Origin: Piezodorus guildinii
Lineage: Eukaryota; Arthropoda; Insecta; Hemiptera; Pentatomidae
Length of the DNA: 64,000 nt
Assembly (NCBI GenBank): GCA_023052935.1
Contig: CM041298.1
Coordinates: forward strand, 54,195,813 to 54,259,812
Direction: 5' to 3'
In this document: in pieces, positions 1-11,574 of the stretch
Position numbering within the stretch: the first letter of the stretch is position 1
Layout of the letters: every line of letters begins with the position of its first letter
Program-made: the position numbers and the translations under genes
Notes under the pieces: model-generated
The model's input: only the letters and a program-made list of their open reading frames with translations
What the model was told of the DNA's origin: nothing
Database searches by the model: none

Positions 1-533
1 CCGTTAGACTGTTAAAGTAATATGAACTATTCCTTGCCAGAATTATTTTTTCTTCTAAATCTGCTTCAATTAACCAATACCTTTTAATACGATATTTCAA
101 TTCACTTCTAATGGTTAAACATAACAAAAATATTTGAACTTATATTTTGTATGATAATATCTGTAATTATTTAAATATAACTTTTACTATTTAAGTTTAT
201 TAATGAGTATTTATTACGTTTCAGGTAAGAAAACGCCATTTGAACTTTTAAGGGTTTTGTCTCCATCTAATAAGGTACGATTATTTAAGATTAAAATTAT
301 TATTATAGTTTATGTTTACTACTACAGTAAATTTTTGAAATCAATAATATTTGTTTTCTAAGCTATCGATTGCTAGTACTAGTGTACAAAGTTGTATATC
401 CTGTACTCATTATAGAAAAAAAACACTTATTTTTTATATGACACTTATGACTTTGATATAATTTTCTTGAAATCATATTTTTACAAATTATTCAATTTTC
501 TAATATAAAACCATTTGATGGGTTTCTTTTCAG
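1..533. other. AT-rich region, no gene recognised
   Basis: No long open frame and no recognisable repeat. Two places look like splice acceptors: a pyrimidine-rich stretch ending in CAG at 222-224, and another ending at about 533 directly before the family B repeat. The first opens a possible 50-nt exon, listed separately. Otherwise I see only A/T-rich sequence. Confidence 0.5.
225..274 (+). other. possible small internal exon (weak)
   Basis: A 50-nt block sits between TTTCAG and AAG|GTACGA. Read with two leading bases it gives an open frame, KKTPFELLRVLSPSNK. It is denser in coding-like codons than its flanks, but the donor is only a partial consensus and no partner exon was found. It could equally be chance in AT-rich DNA. 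Confidence 0.18.
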
Positions 534-2432
534 GTTACGTAGAACCCGAATAACGAATAAAAAACAATCCGTTTGTATTCCGTCCGCTGCATTTCTCCGT
601 AACTACTGGACCAGTTTTTTTGAAATTTAAGAAAAAAATACTAGGGCATGCAACGATGATTCTAACACCTATACGTTGATATAAGCTGATTATTTTTCAA
701 AATGGCGGCCGATTAAAAGTGATTAAATTTAATAACTCAATTATTTTTGAAGAGAGAAATATGTTTATAGAGTTTTAGAATCAGTAAAGCGCGATAAACA
801 AGAAAATCATAAACAAAAAATAAAGGAAAACAATTGAAATCTTGCACATATACACTTTCATAACTCAGTTATTTTTGAAGGTAGAGAAAAAAATGATTAT
901 TGTTTTTTAAGCAAAAACCGCGGATAATTATAAAAAGGAAACGAAAAAAATTGAAACTTTACACTTAAATACCCCCACCATAACTCAGTTATTTTTGAAG
1001 ATAGAGAAAAACATGTATTAGTGTTTTTAAACCCAAAAACCTCAAATAATTATAAAAAAGAGAAAAAAAAAATTGAAATTTGGTACATAAATACGCTCAT
1101 AGCTCAGTTATTTTTAAAGATATAGGAAAAACGTATAGTTATAAAATTAGTAAAGCTCGATCAACAAAACAAAAAAAAAAAAAAAAAGGAAGATAAAGTC
1201 TTGCCAATATATACGCTTGTAACTCCGTTATTTTCGAAGACATAGAAAAAATGAATTAGTGTTTTGTAACCAAAAAACTGCAAATAATTATAAAAAAGAG
1301 AAAATTTAAATTTGATACATAAATACGCTCTTAACTTATTTAGTTTTAAAGATATGGGAAAAAAGTCTAGTCATAAAATAAGTAAAGCGCGATTAACAAA
1401 ACAACAACAAAAAACAAAAGGAAGATAAAGTCTTGCCAATATATACGCTTGTAACTCCGTTATTTTCGAAGACAGAGAAAAAATGAATTAGTGTTTTGTA
1501 ACCAAAAAACTGCAAATAATTATAAAAAAGAGAAAATTTAAATTTGATACATAAATACGCTCTTAACTTATTTAGTTTTAAAGATATGGGAAAAAAGTCT
1601 AGTCATAAAATAAGTAAAGCGCGATTAACAAAACAACAAAAAAAACAAAAGGAAGATAAAGTCTTGCCAATATATACGCTTGTAACTCCGTTATTTTCGA
1701 AGATAGAGAAAAGGTGTATTGGTGTTTTTAACAAAAAAATAATAAATAAATAAAAAAAAACACAAATAATTATAAAAAAGAGAAAATTTAAATTTGATAC
1801 ATAAATACGCTCTTAACTTATTTAGTTTTAAAGATATGGGAAAAAAGTCTAGTCATAAAATAAGTAAAGCGCGATTAACAAAACAACAACAAAAAACAAA
1901 AGGAAGAGAAAGTCTTGCCAATATATACGCTTGTAACTCCGTTATTTTCGAAGACAGAGAAAAAATGAATTAGTGTTTTGTAACCAAAAAACTGCAAATA
2001 ATTATAAAAAAGAGAAAATTTAAATTTGATACATAAATACGCTCTTAACTTATTTAGTTTTAAAGATATGGGAAAAAAGTCTAGTCATAAAATAAGTAAA
2101 GCGCGATTAACAAAACAACAAAAAAAAAAAAAGGAAGAGAAAGTCTTGCCAATATATACGCTTGTAACTCCGTTATTTTCGAAGATAGAGAAAAGGTGTA
2201 TTGGTGTTTTTAACAAAAAAATAATAAATAAATAAAAAAAAACACAAATAATTATAAAAAAGAGAAAAAAAAATTGAAATTTGGTACATAAATACGCTTA
2301 TAACTCAGTTATTTTCGAAGATAGAGAAAAAGTGTATTAGATAAAATAATTTTACTAATTTAAAATAATTTAAAAAAAAATCATTTAAAATATATAATAT
2401 ATATATCTATATATCTATATAATATATATATA

Positions 2433-2484
<52 letters not shown>

Positions 2485-2640
2485 ATAATATCTTAATATA
2501 TAATTTAAAATATATAATTTGAATTAATTTTACCAAATTTAAATTTGGTACATAAATACGCTCATAACTCCGTTATTTTTGAAGATAAAGGAAAAATGTA
2601 TACAGTTTTAGAATTAGTAAAGCGTGATAAAAAGACAAAA
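534..2640 (+). repeat. Family B dispersed repeat with internal tandem array
   Basis: The copy begins with TACGTAGAACCCGAATAACG, followed by a GC-richer head (CCGTCCGC, AATGGCGGCCGATT). It then runs into about 1.9 kb of imperfect units of roughly 115-125 bp. The unit signature is AACTCAGTTATTTTTGAAGA followed by A-rich spacers. From about 1320 the units form a higher-order repeat: the blocks starting near 1559 and 2041 are 482 bp apart, nearly identical, and each consists of two half-blocks of about 231 and 250 bp. This period makes the same 69-codon open frame appear twice (1544-1753 and 2026-2235); I regard the frame as a by-product of the repeat. A reverse copy with the same head lies at 10500-11244. 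Confidence 0.85.
2390..2500. repeat. (TA)n-rich microsatellite inside family B
   Basis: Interrupted TA/ATATC repeat of about 110 bp, embedded between the 120-bp units. Confidence 0.9.
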
Positions 2641-3583
2641 AAAAAGAGATTGTTAGATCAAACAACACATTTCATGATGCATTATAAATGCCCATTTATT
2701 TAGTTAATAATTTTTAAATAGGACTTTGAATTCAAAAGGATGAGGAAAGTTGTGTGAATGGACTCAAGATTAATTATGGTTTAGATTGCTTTACTAGCCA
2801 TGGCTAAATGAGTAGTTCAACACTAAATTCCAGTAAATCGGATTCTACCCGCTTAGAATTATTTTCGATAGGTTTTCTTGATTAATTTCAAACCATCAGC
2901 CAGGAATCCGCCGTCTAATTGGGAGGAATGCACGGCATTTTCTGAGCCCGTCGTCTAGAGCATTTCGAATTATGTAAAAATAATTCCAACGACATACGAC
3001 AGTTGGCCGGAAGCGGGGGACAGAAAATTCTAAGCGACCTTTATACATAAAAAAAAAAGAAGAAAAATTAATGTAATAAAAAAAATCCGAACGCGAACGC
3101 TATTAAAGGAACGGAAGTCCTTGTTGATGATCTCGAAGAGTCGGTTAGAGAATGACAAGACGGGACCAAGAAATAGATAGCATCTCAACACATTCTGGGG
3201 AGCTTTCCCAGCTTATTATAAACAACCGCTAATATTAATTATAAGAGAAGCGGATCCCAATTTGAATACGGCCCCGAGCGAGGGAACCAACGCGTAACAG
3301 TACTTATTGTTGTGTGCTAGCCAGAGCATTCGGGGTAATTAGAGCATTCGTGAATGGGTGCGGGCAGCTTCAAGTTCGGACTTTCAGTAAAGGAGAAGTT
3401 CATTAAAAACGGTCTCGTCAGGACGGGATGCGATTAAGAAGCCCATGGAACCATACGAGTTAATTATTCAATATAAATTCAGATGTGTTACTCCGCCTTG
3501 TAGTTATCTCGATAATCAGTGAGAGAGGAGAGTCATTATGTTGAGGGGGACTCGGTAATGAGGCTATTCGTAACTACGGCGGC
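2641..3583. other. Unique-looking, GC-richer DNA; function unknown
   Basis: From about 2750 to 3560 the base composition is clearly less AT-rich than the surroundings, with no tandem or dispersed repeat seen elsewhere in the window and no long open frame. It may be host non-coding DNA, possibly regulatory or conserved, but nothing in the sequence proves that. Confidence 0.35.
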
Positions 3584-3912
3584 CAGCGGTCATATGAAGA
3601 ATGTAACCAGGTGACACTCACACATGGAGCCGTTAACACAAGACGTTTCGAAAACTTCAGGAGTCTAACTTTCCTTATGTAGTTTGTAAGTTGCATAGTA
3701 GAAGTGCGGCGTGCTAAAGAATATATAGTTCAAAGTCTACTTTGAGTGGCGTAACGCGGGGATAAGTCTAAAGGCCTCAAATCTCTAGGAATTATATTGT
3801 TGACTTTGAAAATTATTAGCGACGATTAATAACTAAGGTCATATGAAGAATGTATTCAGGTGACACCCAGGCATGTTGCCGTTAACACAAGTCGTTTTGA
3901 AAACATGAGAAG
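3584..3912 (+). repeat. Family C repeat, two tandem modules of ~250 bp
   Basis: The motif CATATGAAGAATGTA, followed by AGGTGACAC and GCCGTTAACACAAG, occurs at about 3592 and again at about 3841, 250 bp apart. Between them lies GATAAGTCTAAAGGCCTCAA. The same module reappears forward at 6160-6375 and reversed at 6655-6900, so it is a dispersed repeat. The two plus-strand blocks bracket the Tc1/mariner relic and the family A copy, which may mean those inserted into a pre-existing array of family C. Class unknown. Confidence 0.7.
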
Positions 3913-4084
3913 TGTGTTCGAAATGCCTTATGTAGTTTGTTAGATATAAACCTAGTTCTGCCATAAATACTGTTACAAAAGTTGAACTTGGTTTATATCC
4001 TAGGTATTATTTAGATAATCCAAATCTATATCAGATTATTTTCTTTGCATGTCAGGGTCATAATCCCAATTAGTTTGTATTTCT

Positions 4085-5070
4085 CTTTCGTTCAGTTAAC
4101 ATGGAGTGGGGTGGTAAAGAAAAATAATAGCTGTGGTCGCCTTACACAAAGTAGGCTAGAGATTTTCAACACTTTGAAATCTTTGCGTATCAGCCGTATG
4201 TTCGTGTACCGATAACGAGAACCGATCTACATGTAACAGACTTCGACTAGGTCGTCTCCACACTGTGAGAACGGCAAATCGAAAGTCTTCTCTCTGCTGC
4301 TGCTGCTCTAATCAGAAGAAATGCGATACAAAAACAACAAATCATGTCTCAGGAAATGAGAATCTCTGTCAGATCACTGTCTCGCAGAATGAAACTGACC
4401 TTAGCATAGGTGCATTTCGAAGATTGACGGAGCTAACACGTCCCTAAAACAAATTAGAGTGGATAGATGGAAAGTTCTCTTTGGCTGTTACACCAATGGT
4501 CTTCATTGAATGATTTTGTTTAGCGATGAGAAAATTTTTATCACCGAAATATCGTGTATACGCACAAAGCTCTAAAGAAGCCTAGGAAGTCATTGGAAGA
4601 GTGGAAAAATATCATCATCCTTTCTCAGTGATGGTTTGGTGGGAGTTTGCTTTGAAAGCACCGCAAAGCTTTATTTTTGTGAAAAACTCTCAAAACTAGC
4701 AGGACGATAATTTGGAACCTGTTTTCAAGCGTCTAAATGATACTCTGTTTGTTTGAAGTCATTGCGGTTTTCAGCAGGATTCCGCTCTAGCTCGCAAGGC
4801 CAGGTCAACAAAGCAGTGGCTACAAAAGAACATTTAAGAGTTCATCTCTGGTTCGGAGTATCCCTCAGGATACCCTGATCTCAACCCACTTGATTACCGG
4901 CTTTGGTCCGAAATGGAGAGCATGGCGTCGAACAAAGCACACTGTAGCTTGGAAAGCCTCAAACGATCTCTGGTTATGAGCAGTTGAGCGCTTCCCTTTA
5001 GAAGAGCTGCGTGCTGCTACTGATGACTAGCCCCGAAAATTAAATGCCAGTGTCAAGGCTGAAGGGGGGG
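4085..5070 (+). pseudogene. Tc1/mariner-superfamily transposase relic
   Basis: This was a cut-and-paste DDE/D transposase and is now broken by stops and frameshifts. Pieces of the catalytic core are readable in order: FSDEKIFIT (first Asp, near 4519), HHPFSVMVWW (near 4615), FQQDSALARKA (second Asp, codon 4778-4780), EYPSGYPDLNPLDYRLW (third Asp, codon 4877-4879), then LESLKRSL. About 32 codons separate the second and third Asp, one of them now a stop. The N-terminal DNA-binding half (from about 4090) is less clear. No terminal inverted repeats were identified with confidence. The exact Tc1/mariner subfamily cannot be fixed by eye. Confidence 0.8.
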
Positions 5071-5094
5071 GGACATTTTGAGCATTTTTTTTTT

Positions 5095-6012
5095 ACTTTC
5101 ACTTACTATATATAGTAAGGAAAGTATTGCGATCGTGAAAATTTTCGAATTCCAGTTTTCAACGGAAATACACGTTTTAGGGTCCCCTGAGTCCAAATAA
5201 CCAAGTCCCGCAAAAAGGTCTGTGTGTGTGTGTGTGTCTGTGTGTGTGTGTGTGTGTGGTAACTCTCGGGCGGAAACGGTAAGTCCTATGAAACTGAAAT
5301 TTCATATTTAAGACAACTATACGCCCGAGACGTGACAAAACTTTTTTCATCAAAATGAGCTTACCAGAAGAGGCACTTTATACCATGCATTTTGCACCTT
5401 TTTTCGATTTTCTCAAAAACGGTTCCGACGATTTTGATTAAACTCGCTATATCGATGTAAAATTAAATGAACTTTAATATCATGTAGGTTTTATTTGGAT
5501 AAAAATGGTTGGACAGGGCTTAAATGCCGATATTTTAAATTTTCTTCCTCTAAAGTACCTTTAATTTTTTAGATTCAATAATAATAACTAGATTATCTTG
5601 TTAGCGCTGATGAAAAACAGGTAAATATATAAATTGAATAAATTCGATACCCAACTAAAGGAGAAAACAGAAAAAATATATTTTTAATGAAATTTTTCGT
5701 TTTTGAACATAAGAGCAGTAATATACATGTATGATATACCGTTGGAAAGCTAAAGATTTTAGAAAAAATATCATCTCATACACAAGCTTTTAGAAGTTAA
5801 TAGAGAGTGATGAGAAGAAGATAAAACTAACTGATTATTTTAGATAATAATATAATAGATTTTTTAATAAAACACATGTTTATATATAAATTCAATTTGA
5901 TTAATTCCTTAATAGTTTCACGTATTTTTATCTCTAACTGTATTTGAAAATTCTTTCATTGATTTTAAAAATCGAGGTAAGTGAAAGTCGTGTGTTGCCC
6001 GCACCAGATTTT
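5095..6012 (+). mobile_element. Family A element, full-length copy (~0.9 kb)
   Basis: A non-coding dispersed element with at least seven copies or fragments in the window. The left end is the near-palindrome ACTTTCACTTACTATATATA followed by GTAAGGAAAGT. The right end reads GGTAAGTGAAAGTCGTGTGT then TGC(CC)GCACCAGAT and a T-run. The outer ACTTTCACTTAC and inner-facing GTAAGTGAAAGT form a 12-bp terminal inverted repeat. Internal landmarks: GGTCCCCTGAGTCCAAAT, a (TG)n tract, TTGCACCTTTTTTCGATTTT and ATACCGTTGGAAAGCTAAAG. No open reading frame. The TIR suggests a non-autonomous DNA transposon, but the T-run at one end leaves other classes open. The other full copy is 60217-61105 in reverse. Confidence 0.75.
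5220..5258. repeat. (TG)n microsatellite within family A
   Basis: TG/CTG dinucleotide run at a fixed place in the family. It is shorter in the 22.1-kb copy and appears as (AC)n in the reverse copies near 51760 and 60965, so it belongs to the element. Confidence 0.9.
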
Positions 6013-6159
6013 TTTTTTTTTTTTTTTTTTTTTACATTCTTTAGGTATACATTTTATTTCCTAATAAAGATTTTGTAAATGGTAATTTTTCTGTTAAAAT
6101 CTGTAAATATTTCCTTGTAACAATATTTATATACTATGTAGTATAAGCAAGGCGTGCCA

Positions 6160-6375
6160 AAACTTTTTCTAGGCCATAATAGTTCAGAGTCTTATTCCAG
6201 TGGCGTTATGCGGAGATGAGTCTAAAGGCCTAAAACCTTTGGATATTGATAAACTTCAAAGTAGACTTTGAAAAGTACAGACGACGATGATAACTACGAG
6301 CATATGAATAATTTAACCAGGTGACACTTACGCATGGAGCCGTTAACACAAGTCGTTTCGAAACCTTCAGGAGAT
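6160..6375 (+). repeat. Family C repeat, third forward copy
   Basis: Contains GATGAGTCTAAAGGCCTAAA, then CATATGAATAATTTAACCAG, GGTGACACTTACGCATGGAG and GCCGTTAACACAAG in the same order as at 3.6-3.9 kb. Confidence 0.75.
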
Positions 6376-6654
6376 GTTTTCGTGGAGTTCAATTAACAAG
6401 GGGAGGATCACAAATGAGTTTCACCTATCTCAATTCGTAAAGTTTCCATCGGTTTGTTATTTATTTTTAATTTGATAAATTTCATAATTATTAGCCTAGC
6501 TAGATAATTATGTATCGAAATAAAGCCAGACAAACTGGACCTTTTCTGCAGATTATTCTTTATTCATAGAGGACAATATGTCTCAAAATTAAAAATTCTT
6601 TTTCATTTCATTTAACATAATAAAAAAAAACATAAGAAAAGATGAACACCATAA

Positions 6655-6900
6655 AAACATCTTCTGAATTGTGATGATGAAACTTGTGTTAAAGGTACGT
6701 ATTTGAGTATCAGCTGGTTGCATTCTACATATCACTGTTATTAATCGTTGTCTGTATTTTTCAAAGTCAGCTTTTCAATTTTTTCAGTATCAAGAGGTTT
6801 AGGCCTTTAGGCACTCGCACTACTTTACTGGAATTACACTTCGAATTATTACGTCCTATAAGATAATTCGCACGTCGGAATCACATTATGCATCTAACGA
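6655..6900 (-). repeat. Family C repeat, reverse diverged copy
   Basis: The reverse complement gives ATGTAGAATGCAACCAGCTG and CCTTTAACACAAG, and GGTTTAGGCCTTTAGG matches the internal CTAAAGGCCT of the other copies. With the copy at 6160 it forms a loose inverted pair about 280 bp apart. Confidence 0.5.
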
Positions 6901-8069
6901 ACTAAACTACATGAGGAAAGTTGAACTCCAATTCCTAGTATTGATATTATTCCAGCGGTTTATAGTTAATTTTTAAATCCTCATTAGGCATCTTGAATCT
7001 CTAATATGTTTTTTTTTTTTTTATTAAATCTTAATTTATTTAAATGTATGAGTTATTTCTTTTGAAGAATCAATAATGAAAAAGAAATTAATATTAATTT
7101 TTTTATCACAAAAAGTAGTTAAGAAAAATGTCGAACATTGTTGATAGTAATACTTCAGAACGACCGACGATAAATACTGGTTTACAAGGTCGTTGGTGGC
7201 TTCTCTCAGAATTCGAGTCCATTTAAAGTCAATCATATTTTTATCCCATTCAATATTTTCATTATTATTATCTTGAAGTATTAATAAAGACCTATAAATT
7301 ATTTATAAATAATCTTGATAGCTATGAAAACAAGCAATATACAAAGAGATAGAGAGAGAAAGAGGGATCAGATCAGATATTTTTATATTAAATTGCCTAT
7401 ACAACTTGAAAGTTTCTTTATCAGATAAAGTAATATTGAACTATAGAAAGCTAGGCTAATTACTCAACTATAATTGAATCAATTAATATTTATTATTATA
7501 CCTTGTGATAAGGTTTATATAATTTAATGGTCTGTGATCTCTGATAAATGATTGTAGGAGTTGCAGTCGCCAGGTGGAATGCAACAGGTACTAGAAATTT
7601 CCTTCTCAGTCACTGACTGCTTAATGCCATAAAGTCTTGTCTTTAAGGCGCAAATAGTCTCTTATTAGGTGATATGTAATTACCAAATCAAACTTTTCTT
7701 GCATTTTTCTGTTATTATTTTTTATTACTCCACATCTCAATATGTCATAGGAGGGAATTTAAACTTTATGTGTTTAATTATTTAAAAATCGCAATATGGC
7801 GATATGCAACCGTTCTATGCATCATTTCAAGTCCATTTTAAGTTCAAATTAATCCTTGACAAAAGACTGCAAAGGTGGAGGGAATATAGAAAAATAATTA
7901 TAAATACATTATTCTAAATAAATATAGGGACATAACACATATCTATAAATATACATAATAAAAAATAATCAGACACTGTTTAGTGAGATTATTAATATAT
8001 AAGAACATGATTTAATGATCCAAAGTATTTATACTATCTTAAATAAAATTAGTTATTAAACATATATTG
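6901..8069. other. AT-rich, no feature recognised
   Basis: No supported gene or repeat. The only open frame of note (66 codons, minus strand near 7036-7236) has no recognisable content. Confidence 0.5.
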
Positions 8070-8118
8070 ATGACAGATAAATGGTTCTTAGTTTTTCTAA
8101 GAACCATTTATTTGTCAT
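8070..8118. repeat. Compact inverted repeat (22-bp stem, 5-nt loop)
   Basis: The arms at 8070-8091 and 8097-8118 are reverse complements with one mismatch (core AAATGGTTCTTAG / CTAAGAACCATTT) around TTTTT. It is too short for a typical animal pre-miRNA. It may be a small palindromic insertion or a replication artefact. Confidence 0.8.
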
Positions 8119-9844
8119 ATATACTATCCTGTAAGAGAATGTTTGAAATATTTGTTTATAGAATTTGTATACATTTAAAATATCTTGACTTCTTATTTTC
8201 AGTTATAGAATGTTTTGATCGAAATCCATTAGTTAGCATTTAATATTATATTAAAACATATTTTGTGCATTTGAAAAGTAAACATACGTGGAAAGTTAAA
8301 TGTAGTTGTCTAAGTCTGTGGTGCAACTTTATTAAAACCATTACCATATAAATAAACAAAAATATTTAGACTAAATTAAATAATTACAATATAATAAAAA
8401 TGACGTAATCGTGTTTTGTTTCGAGGAGAAAAGTTTCTTTATTTCTAAATAATTCTTCAAAATATTTTCGTAATGTAGAATGTATAGAATTTATTTCTTA
8501 ACACCATTGTTCCAAATGTTATGCAAATGAGTAATCATTAAAATACAGACGATTATAATAATCGAAGTCATTAAATCTAATATATAGAACGAAATAATTG
8601 TGATAAAATAAAACAAGTGGAGGAAGATGTCTTGAAAATTAATTTAACTTCTTTAATATTAATTTATAACATGATGGTTTAAGAGGTTCCATTTCTCTAT
8701 AAGTTATATTTTGAATCATGAAAAAATTAGCATGTTTACTTTTGTACTTCTTTATGGCAGAGACTACAATGCCAAAAATCAGACTGACAAAATAAGCATG
8801 TATGCAATTTAAAGTAAACTGTAGAATATAAAAAGTTTGCAGAAAGTTAATAATTAATAGTCGATAATTAAAAACAAAAAAATGTAAGTTATGGTGTTCC
8901 TGGTTGAGTGAGGTTATGGCCAGGTTACATTCATGTTAAGGTCTTAAGGGAGGGAAGAAGGTTATGAATGAGTTACAGAACGATGTTTACAGATAGCCAA
9001 AATGGATAAATAGAAGTAATTGTGATAAATTATTTGCTTGTAAAATATTGAAGAATATCAGTATATTAATAGTGGAACATGCAATAGGAATCAGGCGAAA
9101 AAATCGTCTGGATCAATAATGGTAATCGATTAGATAACACAGTGATAAAAATAATAGAATGTTATTTGTATAAAATAATAAAGTAATTATAGATGTTTCA
9201 GTCATGTTATTGATAGGTTTGTCGATGAGCTTGTAATAGATGGCTGGGTGTAGTGAGTGAATGTTTATTTCATTTATGTTATTGTTTGTTTATTTTATTT
9301 ACTTTTTTTTTTTTTATATTGGATCTCAGTTATAAATTTTCAGGGTCATATTGAAAGAGGCTTGTGCATACCACAAGGGTTTGCGCAAGGTGACAGTTAT
9401 TCTATATCATATACAAATGGCTACCTTATCGATAAGAGCTGATAAGATAGTGTTATCACTCACCAACACCCATAGACCAGGAGTTGACAGACAGCGACCC
9501 CTGAGGACACTACAAGACACAGTTCCCAGAACGTCCTGAGAGACACTGTCACATCGGTTCACCCCTCCTCGCTTCGACTCCCCACTCCTTTGACAAGCGA
9601 CACTGACGCAAGCGCCGACAAACCGAACCAGAGACTACTCCGCTCTAGACAAATAAATCTCCAAGACTTGATCAGACATGGGCAGACAACATTTTTTTTT
9701 TAAATCCCTAAGGGTCAAACAGCTCGAGGTTCTATTTCCGTATCCCTGAGATCCTCAGCCTTGAACGAATCAAAACAAACCCGCTCCTCATCTCAGCGAT
9801 CGTTATAGTCCCCACTCTTAAAAAAAAAAAAAAAAAAATATATC
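8119..9844. other. Unique-looking DNA; GC-richer patch 9330-9690
   Basis: Mostly AT-rich with no repeats recognised. A patch at about 9330-9690 is much richer in C and G, with short open frames on the plus strand (9257-9442 and 9351-9539) but no recognisable protein. It could be host non-coding or an old element. Confidence 0.35.
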
Positions 9845-10210
9845 TGTAGCGAGCAACACACGACTTTCCCTTTCCTCGGTTTTAATAATCAATTAAATAT
9901 AGTGGAAATTCAATAAAGTTTAAAGAATTATGTTGATTCTCGATGGAACAGAAGACTAAAGTGAAACTCAAATACTAAGTAAGAGTTTAACCGTTGATTT
10001 AGTCAGAAATTACATTCAGTTTCTTCGGAAACATAAGTTTTAGAATAAATAGTATTTCAATATGAAATTATTATTTCCAATAAATACTTAAGTATTGGGC
10101 CCCATTTGTCACTTTATATCACCTTACACAACTTTATATGTAAGATAACATTGATAAAAAATCTTTAGCTTTCCAACGGTATATTATACACGTGTTTTGC
10201 TGTTCTTAAG
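9845..10210 (-). mobile_element. Family A element, truncated reverse copy
   Basis: Starts with GCAACACACGACTTTCCCTT (the family's right end in reverse) and later has CTTTAGCTTTCCAACGGTAT and a TGTTCTTAAG. It stops there; the left half is absent or unrecognisable. The inner part resembles the fragment at 11845-12115. Confidence 0.7.
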
Positions 10211-10499
10211 AAGTTAACTTAACAACTCTGCAAATTATTACACATGGTTTATTATTTCCATATGGCTATATTTGGGCATAACTGTTTATATAGCTGTTCA
10301 TAGACAAATAACTAATATGAAAAGCAATAAATAATTCAAAGGAAAATCCTATATCTCCACTGCTAATTTAAAAAGCTATATATCTGCTTGTTCTGAACCA
10401 ATTTGAATAACTTTTTTTTTATTTTGTAGAAAATTTAATTCTCCATGGCATAGCACTAAATGCAAAATGGCAAAATCTTCAAATTTTGAGAGAGGGTAA

Positions 10500-11244
10500 T
10501 TTTTTTAAATTTTATTTATGGCCGATTACAATGGTTCATTATTGAAAACAATAAACGAAAAGCATTTACACTAGACTTAGTTACTATTTCCTTTTCTTTT
10601 CTTTTCGATTTTCAATTCAAATAATTCAATAAAATTTCCTGATCTCAAAACACCCTACATTTTCCTCTATCATCAATAACAACCGACTTATCAGGGAATC
10701 ACATCTCTTATAAGTTGACCGTATTAGATTTTTTTTCCCCCTTCTGTTGATCGCGGTGTCTTGATCTCGAAACGTTTCTCGATTTTTCTCTATCTTCAAT
10801 AATAACCGAGTTTTGGTGGAATTACATCTATATTAATTTGAGACCTGGATTTTTTTTTCCTGTTAATCGCGCTTTTTATTCTAAAACTGTATACATATTT
10901 TTCTCCATCTCCAAAAATAACTAAGTTATGGGCGTATTTATGGCTAAAATTTTAATTTAATTTTCTTTCTCTGTTTTTGTAATTCGCGATTTTTTGGTTA
11001 AAAAACACTAATAAATTTTTCTCTATCTTCAAAAATAACTGAATATGAATAATCAATTTTAAGCGGCCGCTATTTTAAAAAGTTACCAGCTGATACCAAC
11101 GTCTAGGTGTTAGGATCATCGTTGGATTCTCTAGTATTTTTGTGGAGAATTAAAAAAAAAAAATTCCAATAGTTTTGGAAAAATTCCGCGGACGGTGGAC
11201 AAACGGATTTTTTTTTTATTCGTTATTCGGGTTCTACGTATCAT
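10500..11244 (-). repeat. Family B repeat, reverse copy
   Basis: Ends with ATTCGTTATTCGGGTTCTAC, the reverse of the head at 534, preceded by a GC-rich block with GCGGCCGC and GGTGTTAGGATCATCGTTGG. Upstream are about five diverged units of 110-125 bp, marked by TTTTTCTCTATCTTCAAAAA and AATAACTGAGTT-like motifs. It lacks the higher-order pattern of the first copy, so that amplification appears specific to the copy at 0.5-2.6 kb. Confidence 0.8.
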
Positions 11245-11246
11245 GA

Positions 11247-11500
11247 AACTTAAGCTAATCGGACGATGCAACAGTGGGTGTCCTAAATTTAGCCTATCAA
11301 AGCTTAATTAGGATAGGGATCTTTATCTGGTACCTGACATCGCTCAGTCTCGGGACCACCTTTTAATGTTCCCCTCCGAAGGACGGCATAACTAAGGATT
11401 TTTACTGACTTTAAATAAAATCCTAGGACCACCGCGGGTTTGAACCCTTGACCTGGGGCATAGAAGGCAGTTATGCTATTATACAATTTAAATATTAGTA
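11247..11500 (-). mobile_element. SINE-D copy (tRNA-related)
   Basis: The minus strand carries the box-B-like GGGTTCAAACCCG, here mutated (GCGGGTTTGAACCC on plus), then AAATCCTTAGTTATGCCGTC and the GACGTTAAAAGGTGG-like middle. The tRNA-like head is damaged. It lies directly next to the family B head. Confidence 0.7.
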
Positions 11501-11574
11501 TTTTCCATGCTCCAAACGGATGAAAAAAAAATACATTTCCGTCATTTAACATTTTTTATTTCAAAATGAAATCC

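Noticed and set aside
1544..2235. Two identical 69-codon frames 482 bp apart
   Set aside because: A consequence of the 482-bp higher-order DNA repeat; no start context or domain, and neighbouring units do not keep the frame.
534..2640. CRISPR-like regular array
   Set aside because: Units are contiguous imperfect 120-bp repeats without unique spacers, in a eukaryotic genome.
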